64,000 nt of DNA from Tolypothrix bouteillei VB521301 (GTDB lineage Bacteria; Cyanobacteriota; Cyanobacteriia; Cyanobacteriales; Nostocaceae), in NCBI RefSeq assembly GCF_000760695.4, contig NZ_JHEG04000001.1, positions 1,892,717-1,956,716 of the forward strand, written 5' to 3'. Within the stretch, counting starts at the first letter, position 1. Each line of letters starts with the position of its first letter. A program made the translations under genes and the position numbers. Shown here in pieces: positions 52,664-62,660 of this stretch. Under the pieces are notes generated by a model. It ran no database searches. It was not told the DNA's origin and saw only the letters and a program-made list of their open reading frames with translations.

Positions 52664-53170
52664 TTATCCCAAAATGTGAGGTAAATCTGATTCATCGGTT
52701 TCTCGTTCTTTTAAAGTTTCTTCAAAAACTTCCTTTAATAAAATCAGTCCTTCTTCTATTTGCAGAATCTGTTCTTCCGAAAGGTGTTTGAGGAGGTTGG
52801 CAATATGAGTGCGAGTTTGTTCGCGAGCTTGTTGAAGGTGATGGTTTCCTGCTTCAGTTAGCTTGAGCACAATCCGCCGTCGTTCCTGAGGATGATCGTT
52901 ACGATGTACGTAAGCACGCTGTACGAGCCGTTCTATGGTTGCTGATGCTGTAGCGCGAGTTACTCCTAAATGTTCGGCTAAATCGGAAAGTGAAGCACCG
53001 GGGTTGCGATCGAGAAATGCTAGTGTCCGAAATTGAGGAACTGACAAAGTTGTAGAGCCCTGAGCACGCATATCTGCTCGAATAGCTCTCATCACCAATG
53101 GAATTGTCTCCATTACCTTAGCAGCACATTCTTGAGAAGTGTTTTTTTGAGAAGTTCGCTTTAAACCCAT
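52664..53170 (-). CDS. MarR-family transcriptional regulator
   Basis: The 168-residue winged-helix protein has TTLSVPQFRTLAFLDRNPGASLSDLAEHLGVTRATASATIERLVQRAYVHR, the MarR core with recognition helix around ATASATIERL, followed by the wing DHPQERRRIVLKLT. MarR proteins usually repress linked transporters until a small ligand binds. It sits between two ABC-2 permease genes and probably controls the exporter cluster. A GCATCA-N8-TGATGC palindrome upstream (53194-53213) could be its operator. Confidence 0.9.
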   Translation of the reverse strand: MGLKRTSQKNTSQECAAKVMETIPLVMRAIRADMRAQGSTTLSVPQFRTLAFLDRNPGASLSDLAEHLGVTRATASATIERLVQRAYVHRNDHPQERRRIVLKLTEAGNHHLQQAREQTRTHIANLLKHLSEEQILQIEEGLILLKEVFEETLKERETDESDLPHILG

Positions 53171-53193
53171 TTGAATAATTAATTTTCTTTAGC

Positions 53194-53213
53194 GCATCAA
53201 TATATCATGATGC
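53194..53213. promoter_or_regulatory. Candidate operator upstream of the MarR gene
   Basis: GCATCA and TGATGC arms separated by 8 AT-rich nt, 24 bp before the MarR start codon, on the promoter side. Size and position suit an autoregulatory MarR site, but no second copy was found upstream of the ATPase gene. Confidence 0.4.
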
Positions 53214-53292
53214 ATATTTGTAACTCTACTCTAGCAATAACCTTATTTTTCCAGCAGTTTTCACCTAAATGAACCAGAGTCTTTCCCTTCCC

Positions 53293-53454
53293 AGGTAAGC
53301 TACGGTGGTATACACATCTTTAGAAACCCCCTAAATTCCCCGATAAATTGGGGAATTAAAGAATTTTCCTCCCTTTTTAAGGGGGGCGAGGGGGGCTCGA
53401 AACTGCCAGAAGGCATTTTAGGAGACTTGTTTACACCACGGTAGCCTAGGTAAG
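53293..53454. mobile_element. MITE-like element with inverted termini and 7-bp flanking direct repeats
   Basis: AGGTAAG occurs at both edges (53293-53299 and 53448-53454), as a target duplication would. Inside, GCTACGGTGGTATACACA and the reverse of TGTTTACACCACGGTAGC match at 15 of 18 positions. The core holds CCCCGATAAATTGGGG and TTTTTAAGGGGGGCGAGGGGGG, shared in reverse with the element at 17705. There is no coding capacity. It sits between the ABC exporter genes and the MarR gene; the rest of the gap to 53684 shows no gene. Confidence 0.7.
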
Positions 53455-53684
53455 AGCAGGCGAGGACGCCCATCCCAATACTTGTCGGAAAGAGCGTTTT
53501 TTTCCTCCCCTGCACAAAGGTGCTTCTCTTCCACAACAATCTTCTCAGCCCTTGCAGTATTGTTGTATGCCCCACCCAAATTTAAGATTATCTGAATTAT
53601 GGGTGGGTTACAAATCGCTAGTTCAACCTCACAATGTTCCTAGCCTTACTGGCAATCTCCAATACTTTAGAATAAGCTTTTTCT

Positions 53685-54539
53685 TCATACTGCTACTTGT
53701 GGATACAATCGTCCTGCAATAACGGTCAAGACAACAACTGCAAATAACAGAACACCAAAATCTAATGCGTACCCATATGTGCTTGTACCGTTTAGCAGCA
53801 TCGCACCTCTTAACGCATCAACTTGATAGGTTAATGGATTGAGGAATGAAATAACTTGCAACCATTTTGGCATCAACGCAATAGGGTAAATAGCATTACT
53901 CGCAAAAAACAAAGGCATGGTTATTAACTGACCGATACCTGTAAAACGTTCTCGTGATTTTACCAGACACGCAATTATGACTGAAAAATTGGAGAAACAA
54001 ACTGCTCCCAAAACTACAATAAGTACAACTTCCAAAAGAAAAAGGGGATTAAAATTCAAATGGACGCCAAGTAGGGATGCTAGCCCATAAATAATGATGA
54101 TTTGAGGTATGCTTCGCACTCCACAAGACAACGCTTTTCCCAGTACCAAAGCTGGGCGGGGAGTTGGACTAACTAGGAATTTCTGAACTATTCCCAAGTC
54201 TCTCTCCCAAATAATTGCCATCCCACCTGTAAAAATTGCCATGAATAGTACGCTTTGAGCTAAAATTCCGGCAGTCATAAAGTCTATATAGGGCAAATTC
54301 CCTGTAGGAATCGCACGAATACGGTTAAAGACTTGCCCAAAAATTAAAAGCCACAAAGTTGGTTGTGCTGTTCGTAAAAATATATCACTGGGATCGTGTA
54401 ATAGTTTGCGTACTTCTAGTTCAACAAGGATGATTGTCTTATCAATCAGTTCTGAAGTTGCGACTAACAAATTTCCTTGACGAGTATAGCGTCTGTTAGC
54501 CCAATCGGCGGGTAGTGCGTCTGGTTCTTGATGTCTCAT
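53685..54539 (-). CDS. ABC-2-type permease (DrrB-like)
   Basis: I take the ATG at 54539 (MRHQEPDALP), 9 nt after AGGAG; a start at 54593 is longer but lacks a ribosome site. The 284-residue protein has six membrane helices and the ABC-2 signature QPTLWLLIFGQVFNRI, FMTAGILAQSVLFMAIFTG, and FFASNAIYPIALMPKWLQVISFLNPLTY, as in daunorubicin-type exporters. It overlaps the ATPase gene by 44 bp and is translationally coupled to it. Together they would form a drug or lipid exporter in the plasma membrane. Confidence 0.92.
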   Translation of the reverse strand: MRHQEPDALPADWANRRYTRQGNLLVATSELIDKTIILVELEVRKLLHDPSDIFLRTAQPTLWLLIFGQVFNRIRAIPTGNLPYIDFMTAGILAQSVLFMAIFTGGMAIIWERDLGIVQKFLVSPTPRPALVLGKALSCGVRSIPQIIIIYGLASLLGVHLNFNPLFLLEVVLIVVLGAVCFSNFSVIIACLVKSRERFTGIGQLITMPLFFASNAIYPIALMPKWLQVISFLNPLTYQVDALRGAMLLNGTSTYGYALDFGVLLFAVVVLTVIAGRLYPQVAV

Positions 54540-55347
54540 GGTAGCTTGCTCCTGATGTGAGTCGATCGCCCGTATGGTAAATAAATACGTCATCTAAAGT
54601 TGCATTGCTCTTGTCTAAAGAAGCTTTTAGGTCTGTTGGTGTACCCGTGACAACTATTTGACCTTGATGGATAATTGCAACGCGATGACACAAACGATCG
54701 GCTTCTTCTAAAAAGTGGGTTGTTAAAAGTACGGTAGTGCCATAATTGTTTCGGAGTTCTTGTATGAGTTCCCAAACTTGAGTCCGGGCTATGGGGTCTA
54801 ACCCTACCGTTGGTTCATCAAGAAACAGAATTTGCGGTTGATGCAGGATGGATTGAGCAATCTCTAACTTGCGAATCATTCCTCCAGAGTAATTTCTTAC
54901 AAGTCTGTGGGCTACATCTTGTAAACCCATAAAAGTCAGTACGTCTTTGATGAAATGTTCTCTTTTGCTGCGGGGAATGTCATACAGCTTGGCAAACATC
55001 AATAGATTTTCGTAACCTGTTAAACTACCATCAGCAGACAGGGCTTGAGGAACGTAGCCAATGACACGCCTCACTAACGGTGCTTGTCGCGCTACATCCA
55101 ATCCTGCGATCGCAGCTTGTCCGGATGTTGGGGGTAATAAAGTTGTCAGCATTTTAATGACCGTACTCTTTCCCGCACCATTCGGTCCAAGCAACCCAAA
55201 CACTTCACCCGCTTCAACAGTGAAACTTAAACCATTGACTGCGGTGAATTTCCCAAATTTGCGAGTCAAAGCGCGTACTTCCAAAGCTATGTTTTGCTCG
55301 GATAAAGGCGGTAGCCACCGCTCTGTTCTTCCTATCAGTTCAGCCAC
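54496..55347 (-). CDS. ABC transporter ATP-binding protein (DrrA-like)
   Basis: The 283-residue ATPase has Walker A GPNGAGKST (about residue 54), Q-loop, signature NYSGGMIRKLEIAQSIL, Walker B ILFLDEPTVGLD and the H-loop LLTTHFLEEADRL. The C-terminal extension (about 245-283) is short. The start is GTG. TTAGTTAGTTAACCTAAC, which contains a GTTAG/CTAAC inverted repeat, lies about 17 bp upstream and could be a regulator site. It works with the overlapping permease as an efflux pump. Confidence 0.94.
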   Translation of the reverse strand: MAELIGRTERWLPPLSEQNIALEVRALTRKFGKFTAVNGLSFTVEAGEVFGLLGPNGAGKSTVIKMLTTLLPPTSGQAAIAGLDVARQAPLVRRVIGYVPQALSADGSLTGYENLLMFAKLYDIPRSKREHFIKDVLTFMGLQDVAHRLVRNYSGGMIRKLEIAQSILHQPQILFLDEPTVGLDPIARTQVWELIQELRNNYGTTVLLTTHFLEEADRLCHRVAIIHQGQIVVTGTPTDLKASLDKSNATLDDVFIYHTGDRLTSGASYHETSRTRRTTRRLG

Positions 55348-55547
55348 AAATGAGATTCCCTAATTTAGTTAGTTAACCTAACAATTAGTATTACATATGT
55401 TTTTTCAAACGAAAAGTTCTCTTGGGTTAAATCTTTCAAAATGCAAGCAAGATGATGGTTTCGCCTTTCCAGACAATCTAGATGAAAAAAGTGAAGTAGG
55501 GTTAGCATTGCCAACCCTACGCCTTTTATTAACAAGTTCTAAAATTT

Positions 55548-56474
55548 TTAAGATTTTTTTCGCACTAGCAAAACTGACTTGACAGGTCGTTTTACGAAAT
55601 TTCCTTCTGAATCAAATTTTCCAAAGAAAGTTTTGCCATTGTAATACAGAGAAGAAGAACTACCTCCATCTAAATTCATCGCTTTTTCCGCACCCAAACT
55701 TTTCATAAAATCTGCAAGTGCGGGTAATGATATTCCAGATAGAGAAGCTTTTGGTTGTTGAGAAATGGTGACCAAAATAATGGTACCGTCTCGGGTAATA
55801 CCTACAGCACTTCTAGCATTAAGTTGAGTACTACCCAAAGCATCGCGGGATTTGGCTTCATCTACAAAGCCTTCTTGTACCAAAGTTAAATCCGGTAATA
55901 GCTTCGGTCCACCACCCAAAGCATCAACTAACTGACAACCAACAGGGAGTGGATCGTTGTGAAAAGCAATATCATAACGGGCTGTACTATTTGCCTTTGA
56001 GTTCTCGCCTAAAGCAGTATTGCACGCATAACGTCTGAATTCTGTACGATTAAAAATTTGATTGAGATACGATTGTAAATCGGGATTGTTTGCGAGGCGT
56101 TCGTTTTCTCTCGGATTGGCAACCAGCTTGCCTTGTAGAACAATATTTGATGTTGTTTTTTGATTCTTTGGATCGAAAAAACCACCGTTAATGGTAGCGA
56201 TCGCTTGATACTTCCGGGCAAATGTTTCGAGAGTTTCTAAGTTTTGCGATACTGCAGGTGTGACTAAAAAATCACTTTGAGAAGGAACAAATATAATATG
56301 GGCTTCGCCCTGCTTGAGAACGCGCCTTTCATACCTAATAGTTTTTTCTGTAAGAGCTATTTTATTTGTTACTTTTGTACTACTTAAAACGGAGTTTTGT
56401 GAGGAACGCCAAAAAAGTATCATTAATATGCCCATACTGGCTAGCATTCCTAAAAACCACCAGATTTTTCTCAT
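55548..56474 (-). CDS. Phosphodiester glycosidase (NAGPA/DUF2233) domain protein, membrane-anchored
   Basis: A 308-residue protein with an N-terminal signal anchor (about 5-23) and a single NAGPA-type domain: AIATINGGFFDPKN, VDALGGGPKLLPDL, TQLNARSAVGITRDGTIILVTI and EKAMNLDGGSSSSLYYNG. The domain hydrolyses or binds GlcNAc-phosphodiester-like bonds in its characterised members. It acts outside the plasma membrane. Its start overlaps the stop of cheB by 4 bp, so it is the last gene of the chemotaxis-like operon, an unusual position that hints at a link between surface polysaccharide and motility. Confidence 0.9.
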   Translation of the reverse strand: MRKIWWFLGMLASMGILMILFWRSSQNSVLSSTKVTNKIALTEKTIRYERRVLKQGEAHIIFVPSQSDFLVTPAVSQNLETLETFARKYQAIATINGGFFDPKNQKTTSNIVLQGKLVANPRENERLANNPDLQSYLNQIFNRTEFRRYACNTALGENSKANSTARYDIAFHNDPLPVGCQLVDALGGGPKLLPDLTLVQEGFVDEAKSRDALGSTQLNARSAVGITRDGTIILVTISQQPKASLSGISLPALADFMKSLGAEKAMNLDGGSSSSLYYNGKTFFGKFDSEGNFVKRPVKSVLLVRKKS

Positions 56475-57535
56475 AACATATCCAGTAAAAAAGGAGCGAT
56501 CTCCTCAATATTTAGCAAATGTTGAACGGCATTCAAAGATACTGCTTCTTTGACCATACCAAACATGGCGTTTTCATTTTGGGCTAGTGTAATACCGCCT
56601 GCTTGAGAAATTGCTTGCAAGCCTGCGGCTCCATCATTCCCAATCCCAGATAATAACACACCTGCTGTCGCTCTACCATAATAATTAGCGACAGATTTAA
56701 ATGTTACTGTAATCGCAGGACAATGTTTTTCTCCCAGTAAAGGTTTTGCATAAATAAATGCACCTTGAGAATCCAATTCCAAGTGATTCTTTTCTGGTGC
56801 AAAATAAATGGTTCTTGGTAACGGAAACTCCCCAACTTCAGCAACTTTTACTCGCAGCCCACACTCTGATGACAACCATTTGACCAATCCTGACAACACA
56901 CCTTCACCCACGTGCAGAACACAAATTACGGGTAGTGGAAAATCAGACGGGAGTTGGTTGAGAATCTTTTGAATTGTTTGCAAACTCCCGGTAGAACCCC
57001 CAAGGCTGATAATTTGGATGCGAGACGTTGCGATCGCTCTTGGTGAGTTCGTTTGAAAAACCGATTCAGAGGTTGTCAATTGACCGACAGTAGGAAGCTG
57101 TTTGTATTCCCGTTTGGGAATTAATTTCATGTTAGAAAGCACTTTTATCTTAGCAATCAACGCCGACTTAAGTTTTTCATAATCAGTAGGCGAATTGCTT
57201 GCAGGTTTGGGAAAAACATCTACTGCACCAGCTTGTAACAATCGGAAAACATTGTCAATGTCTGTTTTCTGCACGTAATTGCTAATTACTAGAATAGGTC
57301 GTGGATTTTCAGCCATAACGCGCCGAGTTAATTCCAACCCATCCATATTTTCCATCAACAAATCGGTACAAATGACATCTGGCTGAGTTTTAATAATAAC
57401 TGCCAAGCCCTCTTCACCATTCCGCGCCGTACCAACCACATCTATTTCTGATGAGGAATTTAGCATTCGTTGAAGAATTTCTAAAGCAATGGGAGAATCT
57501 TCAATTAAAACAACTTTTTTTTTCAAGGAATACAT
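56471..57535 (-). CDS. cheB: Chemotaxis methylesterase/receiver protein CheB
   Basis: The 354-residue protein has a receiver domain (1-125; VLIEDSPIALEIL, phosphoacceptor Asp in VICTDLLMENMDGLEL) and a methylesterase domain (about 172-350) with the catalytic Ser in LGGSTGSLQTI, a His in CVLHVGEGVLSGL and an Asp in LSGIGNDGAAGL. It removes methyl groups from, or deamidates, chemoreceptors in response to CheA. It starts 1 nt after the CheA stop. No CheR is present in the window. Confidence 0.93.
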   Translation of the reverse strand: MYSLKKKVVLIEDSPIALEILQRMLNSSSEIDVVGTARNGEEGLAVIIKTQPDVICTDLLMENMDGLELTRRVMAENPRPILVISNYVQKTDIDNVFRLLQAGAVDVFPKPASNSPTDYEKLKSALIAKIKVLSNMKLIPKREYKQLPTVGQLTTSESVFQTNSPRAIATSRIQIISLGGSTGSLQTIQKILNQLPSDFPLPVICVLHVGEGVLSGLVKWLSSECGLRVKVAEVGEFPLPRTIYFAPEKNHLELDSQGAFIYAKPLLGEKHCPAITVTFKSVANYYGRATAGVLLSGIGNDGAAGLQAISQAGGITLAQNENAMFGMVKEAVSLNAVQHLLNIEEIAPFLLDML

Positions 57536-59812
57536 TTATATTAATCTCCTCAAGATATCTAAAAATTCTCCCTGTTCAAATTGTCCTTTAGTAATGTATG
57601 CATTTGCTCCTACTTTTTCACCTTGCAGTTTGTCCTGTTCGGTTGCTAAAGTAGTGACGAGAATAACAGGTAATTCTTGATATTCTGCTAAGTCGCGAAT
57701 TTTCATAGTAAACTCAAATCCATCAAGGTTTGGCATTTGGACATCTGAAACAACAGCATCAAATTGGCTTTCACTCAGTTTTTCAAAACCATCTTGACCA
57801 TCTACAGCCACTATAACTTCATAACCAGCTGCTTCTAAAATCCGTCTCATTTGAGTCCGGATAGGAACTGAATCTTCGACTAGTAAAATCCTCTTTTTAA
57901 TTTGTGCGATTTCAGCTAGTTCTCTAACTGTAATGGAGACAACTGTCTTTTTAGCAGATTTAAATAAATCTGTCGGGCTCAACACCATACAAACATCTCC
58001 AGTCGGCAGAATAGTTGCTCCAGCAATATTACACACTCGTTTTAGCAAACTACTTTGTGGCTTTAAAACAATTTCTTGTAATTCCGCAACGTTATCTACT
58101 AGCAAAGCCAACCGCTCAGAACCAAGTTGTAAGATAACGCATGGAATACTTTTTAAAGCAGCAGTTAACGCTTGTGTTGTTGAGGGAATCTTCACTGGCA
58201 AACCGAGTAAATCGGCAAGCCAAATAATAGATACGGGTTGTCCTTGGAAAGAAAAAGTTTGGCTACCTTCAACAGCAAAAATTTCTTGCGGAGAAACCAA
58301 CAGCATGGTTTCAACAAATTCAATGGGAATCGCATAGGGATTGTGGTTGATCTCTACAATTAAGACGCGAGTTGTTGCAAGTACGCTATTAATCGTAATA
58401 CGAAATAAACAACCCAAACCGGGTGTAAATTCTACAAGTATCTTTCCCTTTAAACGCTCAACATTTGCACGTACAATATCTAAACCAACTCCTCTACCAG
58501 AAATTTCTGTGACTGAGGTGCGGGTGGAGAACCCAGGAACAAAAATCAATGACTGAATTTCAGCCAGGGACATTCTTAAAAGTTCTTCTTCAGTGCAGAT
58601 ACCTCGGTTGACTGCAGCCTGTTTAATGGCTTCAACATCCAATCCGCGCCCATCGTCAGAAACTTCTATGGTTACAGTGTTACCTGTCTGGGTAGCTCGA
58701 ATCTGAATTGTGGCTGTGGGAAGTTTGCCGACTTGTTGGCGTTCTAAAGGGGTTTCAATACCGTGATCGACTGCATTGCGAAGGAGGTGCAACAGTGGAT
58801 CTTTCATCTCTTCTAAAATCCGCTTGTCTACACAAGTTTCTCCTCCCTCAATTAGGAGATTGACTTCTTTGTTTTGCTGCTTGGCTAAGTCCCTGACAGT
58901 ACGAGGGAAGAAATTCAATATTGCTGAGAGTGGTATCAGTCGGACAGAGGTGATGGCTGAATTCAGTTCATCGGATACAGCTTCGAGCTTAGTGCTGGAA
59001 TCTGTGGTTTTATTTTTAAGGTTGTTTAAATAAATTCCTAATTGCTTGAGGCGGTTTTCCAATAAATCGGAAAACCTGAGCAGTGATTGCTGTTTTGTAT
59101 CTGGTAGATGCTCTAGTGAATCTTGCAATAATTGACGACTGGCAAAAATTTGCCGATTTAAATCTTCCCATAAGGTTGTGATTTCTTCTAAATCGGCGAG
59201 TTGGTTGGCAATTTGACCTTTGGTGACAACTAATTCACCTACGTAAGTTAATAGTTTATCGAGTCTTTCAGATTCAACACGGATTGTATCAATCTGGTCA
59301 TCAATCAGTTCTGTTGGTTCATTGGGGTGAATTGCGTCTGTGGAGACAGAGGGCTGTTCCACTCTGGTGTGGGTTGGTTTGGTATCGTGGGAATCGGTTG
59401 TTGTTTCTTGAATTTCCGAATAGGTATCATCAGGCTCAACTTTCATAAGTTGGGCGAGGACATGGAAGACGCTGACTCCCGCTGGTTGACCGGTAATGGC
59501 TTCATGGGCAATTTTACGGACAGCATCTATCCCTTGATAAAGACAATCAAACAGCTGAGGTGTTAGAACTTGTTCGCCTCGCTTGACGGTTCCCAAAATT
59601 TCTTCCATTTCATGGGTTAGTGTCTCTGCATCTTTGACCCCTAACATCCGGGAATCGCCTTTGAGAGAGTGCATTTCTCGCAATAATCCCTCAAGCTTGG
59701 CGTTGTCTTGGGGATTTTTCTCTAGATGTAGCAATGCTGCTTCAATCTTTTGTATGTGTTCTGCGCTCGCTTCTTTGTATAGCGATCGCAACTCTTCATC
59801 TTCTATCATCAT
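57536..59812 (-). CDS. cheA: CheA-type hybrid histidine kinase with C-terminal receiver
   Basis: A 758-residue kinase: Hpt domain (1-105) with LREMHSLKGDSRML (His48), a linker with Thr-rich sequence, dimerisation domain (about 175-330), ATPase (about 330-475; HLLRNAVDHGIE, DDGRGLD, ISGRGVGLDIVR), CheW-like domain (about 480-615) and receiver (about 636-758; VVSDVQMPNLDGFEF). The receiver fusion is common in cyanobacterial motility kinases (PilL/HmpE type). It gathers signals from the MCP and CheW proteins encoded just upstream, and passes phosphate to CheB and the PatA-like regulator. Its start is 17 bp after the MCP stop. Confidence 0.94.
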   Translation of the reverse strand: MMIEDEELRSLYKEASAEHIQKIEAALLHLEKNPQDNAKLEGLLREMHSLKGDSRMLGVKDAETLTHEMEEILGTVKRGEQVLTPQLFDCLYQGIDAVRKIAHEAITGQPAGVSVFHVLAQLMKVEPDDTYSEIQETTTDSHDTKPTHTRVEQPSVSTDAIHPNEPTELIDDQIDTIRVESERLDKLLTYVGELVVTKGQIANQLADLEEITTLWEDLNRQIFASRQLLQDSLEHLPDTKQQSLLRFSDLLENRLKQLGIYLNNLKNKTTDSSTKLEAVSDELNSAITSVRLIPLSAILNFFPRTVRDLAKQQNKEVNLLIEGGETCVDKRILEEMKDPLLHLLRNAVDHGIETPLERQQVGKLPTATIQIRATQTGNTVTIEVSDDGRGLDVEAIKQAAVNRGICTEEELLRMSLAEIQSLIFVPGFSTRTSVTEISGRGVGLDIVRANVERLKGKILVEFTPGLGCLFRITINSVLATTRVLIVEINHNPYAIPIEFVETMLLVSPQEIFAVEGSQTFSFQGQPVSIIWLADLLGLPVKIPSTTQALTAALKSIPCVILQLGSERLALLVDNVAELQEIVLKPQSSLLKRVCNIAGATILPTGDVCMVLSPTDLFKSAKKTVVSITVRELAEIAQIKKRILLVEDSVPIRTQMRRILEAAGYEVIVAVDGQDGFEKLSESQFDAVVSDVQMPNLDGFEFTMKIRDLAEYQELPVILVTTLATEQDKLQGEKVGANAYITKGQFEQGEFLDILRRLI

Positions 59813-59828
59813 AGGAATTCCTTCTACC

Positions 59829-61286
59829 TCAAAGTACAGCCTGAAGATTTTGAGCAGCTTCGTTCAGTTCTTCGGTAGCCACTTTTACTTGAGTAATACC
59901 TATGGCTGTTTCTTCTGCTCCGGTGTTGACTGCATTGATTGCAGCGACAACTTGTTGTACTGTAATTGCTTGCTGTTTGGCAGTTTGGGTAATTTGTTGG
60001 GTGTTGAGGAACACGTTGTTAACAGCATCAGCAATATTTGTAAATACATCTCCCGTTTCTGCTACTAGCTTAATTCCTTGTGTCGCTTTTTTTGTGCCTT
60101 CATCGGTCACCATAATTGTGGAGTTAATCGCTGCTTGGACTTCATTAACTAGAGCATTGATTCGTTCTGCTGACTTTTTACTTTGGTCGGCGAGTTTGCG
60201 AATTTCACCCGCCACAACGGCGAAGCCTTTTCCTTGGTCACCTGCGCGTGCTGCTTCAACTCCTGCGTTGAGAGCTAGCATATTTGTTTGATTTGCCAAA
60301 TCCGCTACGAGATCGGACACTGTGGAAATTTGAGATGTTTGTTCGCTCAAGCGGACAATTTGGTTGGCGATCGCAGTCACCTGGTCTCGCAGTTCTGCAA
60401 TCCCTTCCACTGTGAGACCAACTGTTTTTGTCCCACCCTCAGCAAGAGTTAAGGCTTGCTTTGCTCTTTGGGCTGATAATTCTGCTTGTTCTGCTGATTG
60501 AAGTGCAGACACTCCTAATTCCTGCATTGTGTAAGTTGTTTGACCGACAGAAGCAGATTGCTCAAAAACGATCTGCTCCTGCTTGCTAACAGTAGAAGTA
60601 ATATCTTTTACAGAAGATGAAACTGAATCTGAAGCATCTTGGATTGCCTTAACAATAGTAGATGCGAGGATATAAGCGATCGCTAAGGAAATAATAACTG
60701 TGATGAATGTTCCCAAACCGGCAACAATTTGTACAATAGTTGCTGATTGTTTAACATCTTGAAGCAACACGGCTGTAATTCTTTCCTGCTCCCGTTCAAA
60801 TTCCGTTTGTAACTCCTCAACTTCCTGTAATAAAGTTCTACTTTTTCCTTGTTGAAATATTTTGATGGCTTCATCTTTCTTGCTAGATTCTATCAAGTTT
60901 ACAATTTCTTGAGAAAATTGCTCGATCTCATCTCCCAGTCGGCGAATCTGTGTCAATCTTTCTTTTTGTCGTGGAGTCACAGAAATTTTTTCAAGTGACT
61001 GAATAGCTTTTTTATATTCAGTTACTGATTCTTTATAGTCTTTGTTCAAGGCTTCAGGAAGGTCATTAAATATCAATAAACCGCGCACAGATCTTTCAAA
61101 TCTTGAAATACCTAATGTTAATTGAGCAGTTTCTTTATCAGCATTTTTAGCTTCTTCTACTTTTTGAAAAGAGACATCTAAATTTCTATAATTTAAGAAA
61201 GCTAACCCGTTAAGTAACATCAATAGTAAAAGTGGAAATGAGTATCCCAATATAATTCTTTCTCTCAGTTTAATTTTGGTAAACAT
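59829..61286 (-). CDS. Methyl-accepting chemotaxis protein
   Basis: The 485-residue receptor has two membrane helices (about 14-31 and 185-207), a helical periplasmic sensor between them (four-helix bundle/CHASE3 type), and a cytoplasmic signalling hairpin with tip [38 protein letters not shown] clear HAMP domain is lacking after the second helix; the protein goes directly to coiled coil. It should cluster with the CheW proteins and CheA to guide twitching or gliding. The ligand is unknown. Confidence 0.93.
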   Translation of the reverse strand: MFTKIKLRERIILGYSFPLLLLMLLNGLAFLNYRNLDVSFQKVEEAKNADKETAQLTLGISRFERSVRGLLIFNDLPEALNKDYKESVTEYKKAIQSLEKISVTPRQKERLTQIRRLGDEIEQFSQEIVNLIESSKKDEAIKIFQQGKSRTLLQEVEELQTEFEREQERITAVLLQDVKQSATIVQIVAGLGTFITVIISLAIAYILASTIVKAIQDASDSVSSSVKDITSTVSKQEQIVFEQSASVGQTTYTMQELGVSALQSAEQAELSAQRAKQALTLAEGGTKTVGLTVEGIAELRDQVTAIANQIVRLSEQTSQISTVSDLVADLANQTNMLALNAGVEAARAGDQGKGFAVVAGEIRKLADQSKKSAERINALVNEVQAAINSTIMVTDEGTKKATQGIKLVAETGDVFTNIADAVNNVFLNTQQITQTAKQQAITVQQVVAAINAVNTGAEETAIGITQVKVATEELNEAAQNLQAVL

Positions 61287-61382
61287 ATATTGTATATCCT
61301 TATTTTGGTATTTATAGGAAATAGAGATTGCGGTTTAGAAATTAGTGACTAGGAAATCGATGTTCGAGCCATAGTAGCCAAT

Positions 61383-62486
61383 CTAAATTTGTTCATTCAC
61401 TATTAATCCTCCTTCTGTTAAGATCTTGGGTAAATCTAAAATACGAAGAATTTGGTCTTCAAAAGGAACAAATCCTTGAAGATACTGTAGGGTATCATCA
61501 AATGAAGTTACACTTAATGGTAAAATTTCATCCTGTTTGAGCGCAACGACTTCCAAAACTCGATCTACAGGAAACCCAGCAAGAATATCATGGACTTGAA
61601 ATACAACAGCTTTAGAACCAAGGGTGATGGGAGTAGTCGGAAGATTCAAAACATGACGAATATCGACTAAGGTAATAATCTGTCCTCGCAAATTCATATT
61701 ACCGAGAATATGTTTTGGACAGCAAGGAATAGGTTTTAAATTTTGAATATTGGTAAACTCTCTCACCAATTCTAAATTCAGACCAAAATATTCATCTCCA
61801 AAACTAATGACAGCAAGAGAAATTTTTTCAATCTCAGTCTCCAACCTGACTGTTATGCCTTGAAGTTCTAACGCTCGCTGCTGAAAAATTTTTCTTTCTT
61901 CTAAAGTTATGTATGGGCAATAAAGATCGTAAAAATTTGGAACCGAGCTTTCCTCAAGTAACTGATAATTATCTATAAATTTTTCTTCTTCAACAGCTTT
62001 TTTTCTGGTATCTAGTTCACTTTCTAAATCCCAAATTAAAGTTAGTAAGTCATCTGGATGACGGATCAACTGCTGAGAGTTAAGCAACCAAACAGCTTGC
62101 GAATTGACTTGAATAAATCCAGTTATAACTGAAATAGTGCGATCGGATATATCTCCTTGTAATATAGGTGTTTCGATAAGATTATTATCGACTTCTATCA
62201 TCTCTAAAATTTCGTGAACTATTATGCCAATTTGTAAGCTTTCCCACTGTATGATGATGAGAAAATCGTTTATATGGCAATTTTTTAGTGAATAACCTAA
62301 TAGTAAATCGAGATGTAATACGGGGATGAGTTGCTGTTTTAAATAAAAGACTCCAATCAGATCGCTGTTGGTATCGGTAACAGGTATAAGTTCCGGAAGA
62401 GGAAAAATTTCTTGAACAAATTCTGCTTCAATACCGTATAGTGAATCGTGGAGCAGGACTGTTAGATATTTACTACTTTGATACAT
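61383..62486 (-). CDS. Double CheW-domain protein
   Basis: The 367-residue protein contains two CheW-like domains, about 5-135 and 215-355. The second is clearer: SFGDEYFGLNLELVREFTNI, CPKHILGNMNLRGQIITLVDI, FQVHDILAGFPVDRVLEVV. The first shows YGIEAEFVQEIFPLPELIP and GVFYLKQQLIPVLHL. CheW proteins link receptors to CheA; two in one chain may bridge separate receptors or kinases. A linker of about 80 residues joins them. It is the second gene of the operon. Confidence 0.88.
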   Translation of the reverse strand: MYQSSKYLTVLLHDSLYGIEAEFVQEIFPLPELIPVTDTNSDLIGVFYLKQQLIPVLHLDLLLGYSLKNCHINDFLIIIQWESLQIGIIVHEILEMIEVDNNLIETPILQGDISDRTISVITGFIQVNSQAVWLLNSQQLIRHPDDLLTLIWDLESELDTRKKAVEEEKFIDNYQLLEESSVPNFYDLYCPYITLEERKIFQQRALELQGITVRLETEIEKISLAVISFGDEYFGLNLELVREFTNIQNLKPIPCCPKHILGNMNLRGQIITLVDIRHVLNLPTTPITLGSKAVVFQVHDILAGFPVDRVLEVVALKQDEILPLSVTSFDDTLQYLQGFVPFEDQILRILDLPKILTEGGLIVNEQI

Positions 62487-62660
62487 ATATAATACCGTTT
62501 TAAAAAAAGAAAATACACCCCAAGAGTCCTATAATGAACGGAGCTTCAAAAGCACGAACGTAACAATATGATTTTCCCTAATTTGTTAATAAATTTCACG
62601 ATTGTACTAAAGAGTTGTATAAAATTCATCTCTATTTAATTCTTTGAATTGATTTACCCA

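Noticed and set aside
53300..53575. 91-residue minus-strand frame
   Set aside because: It reads through the MITE-like element and has no start signals.
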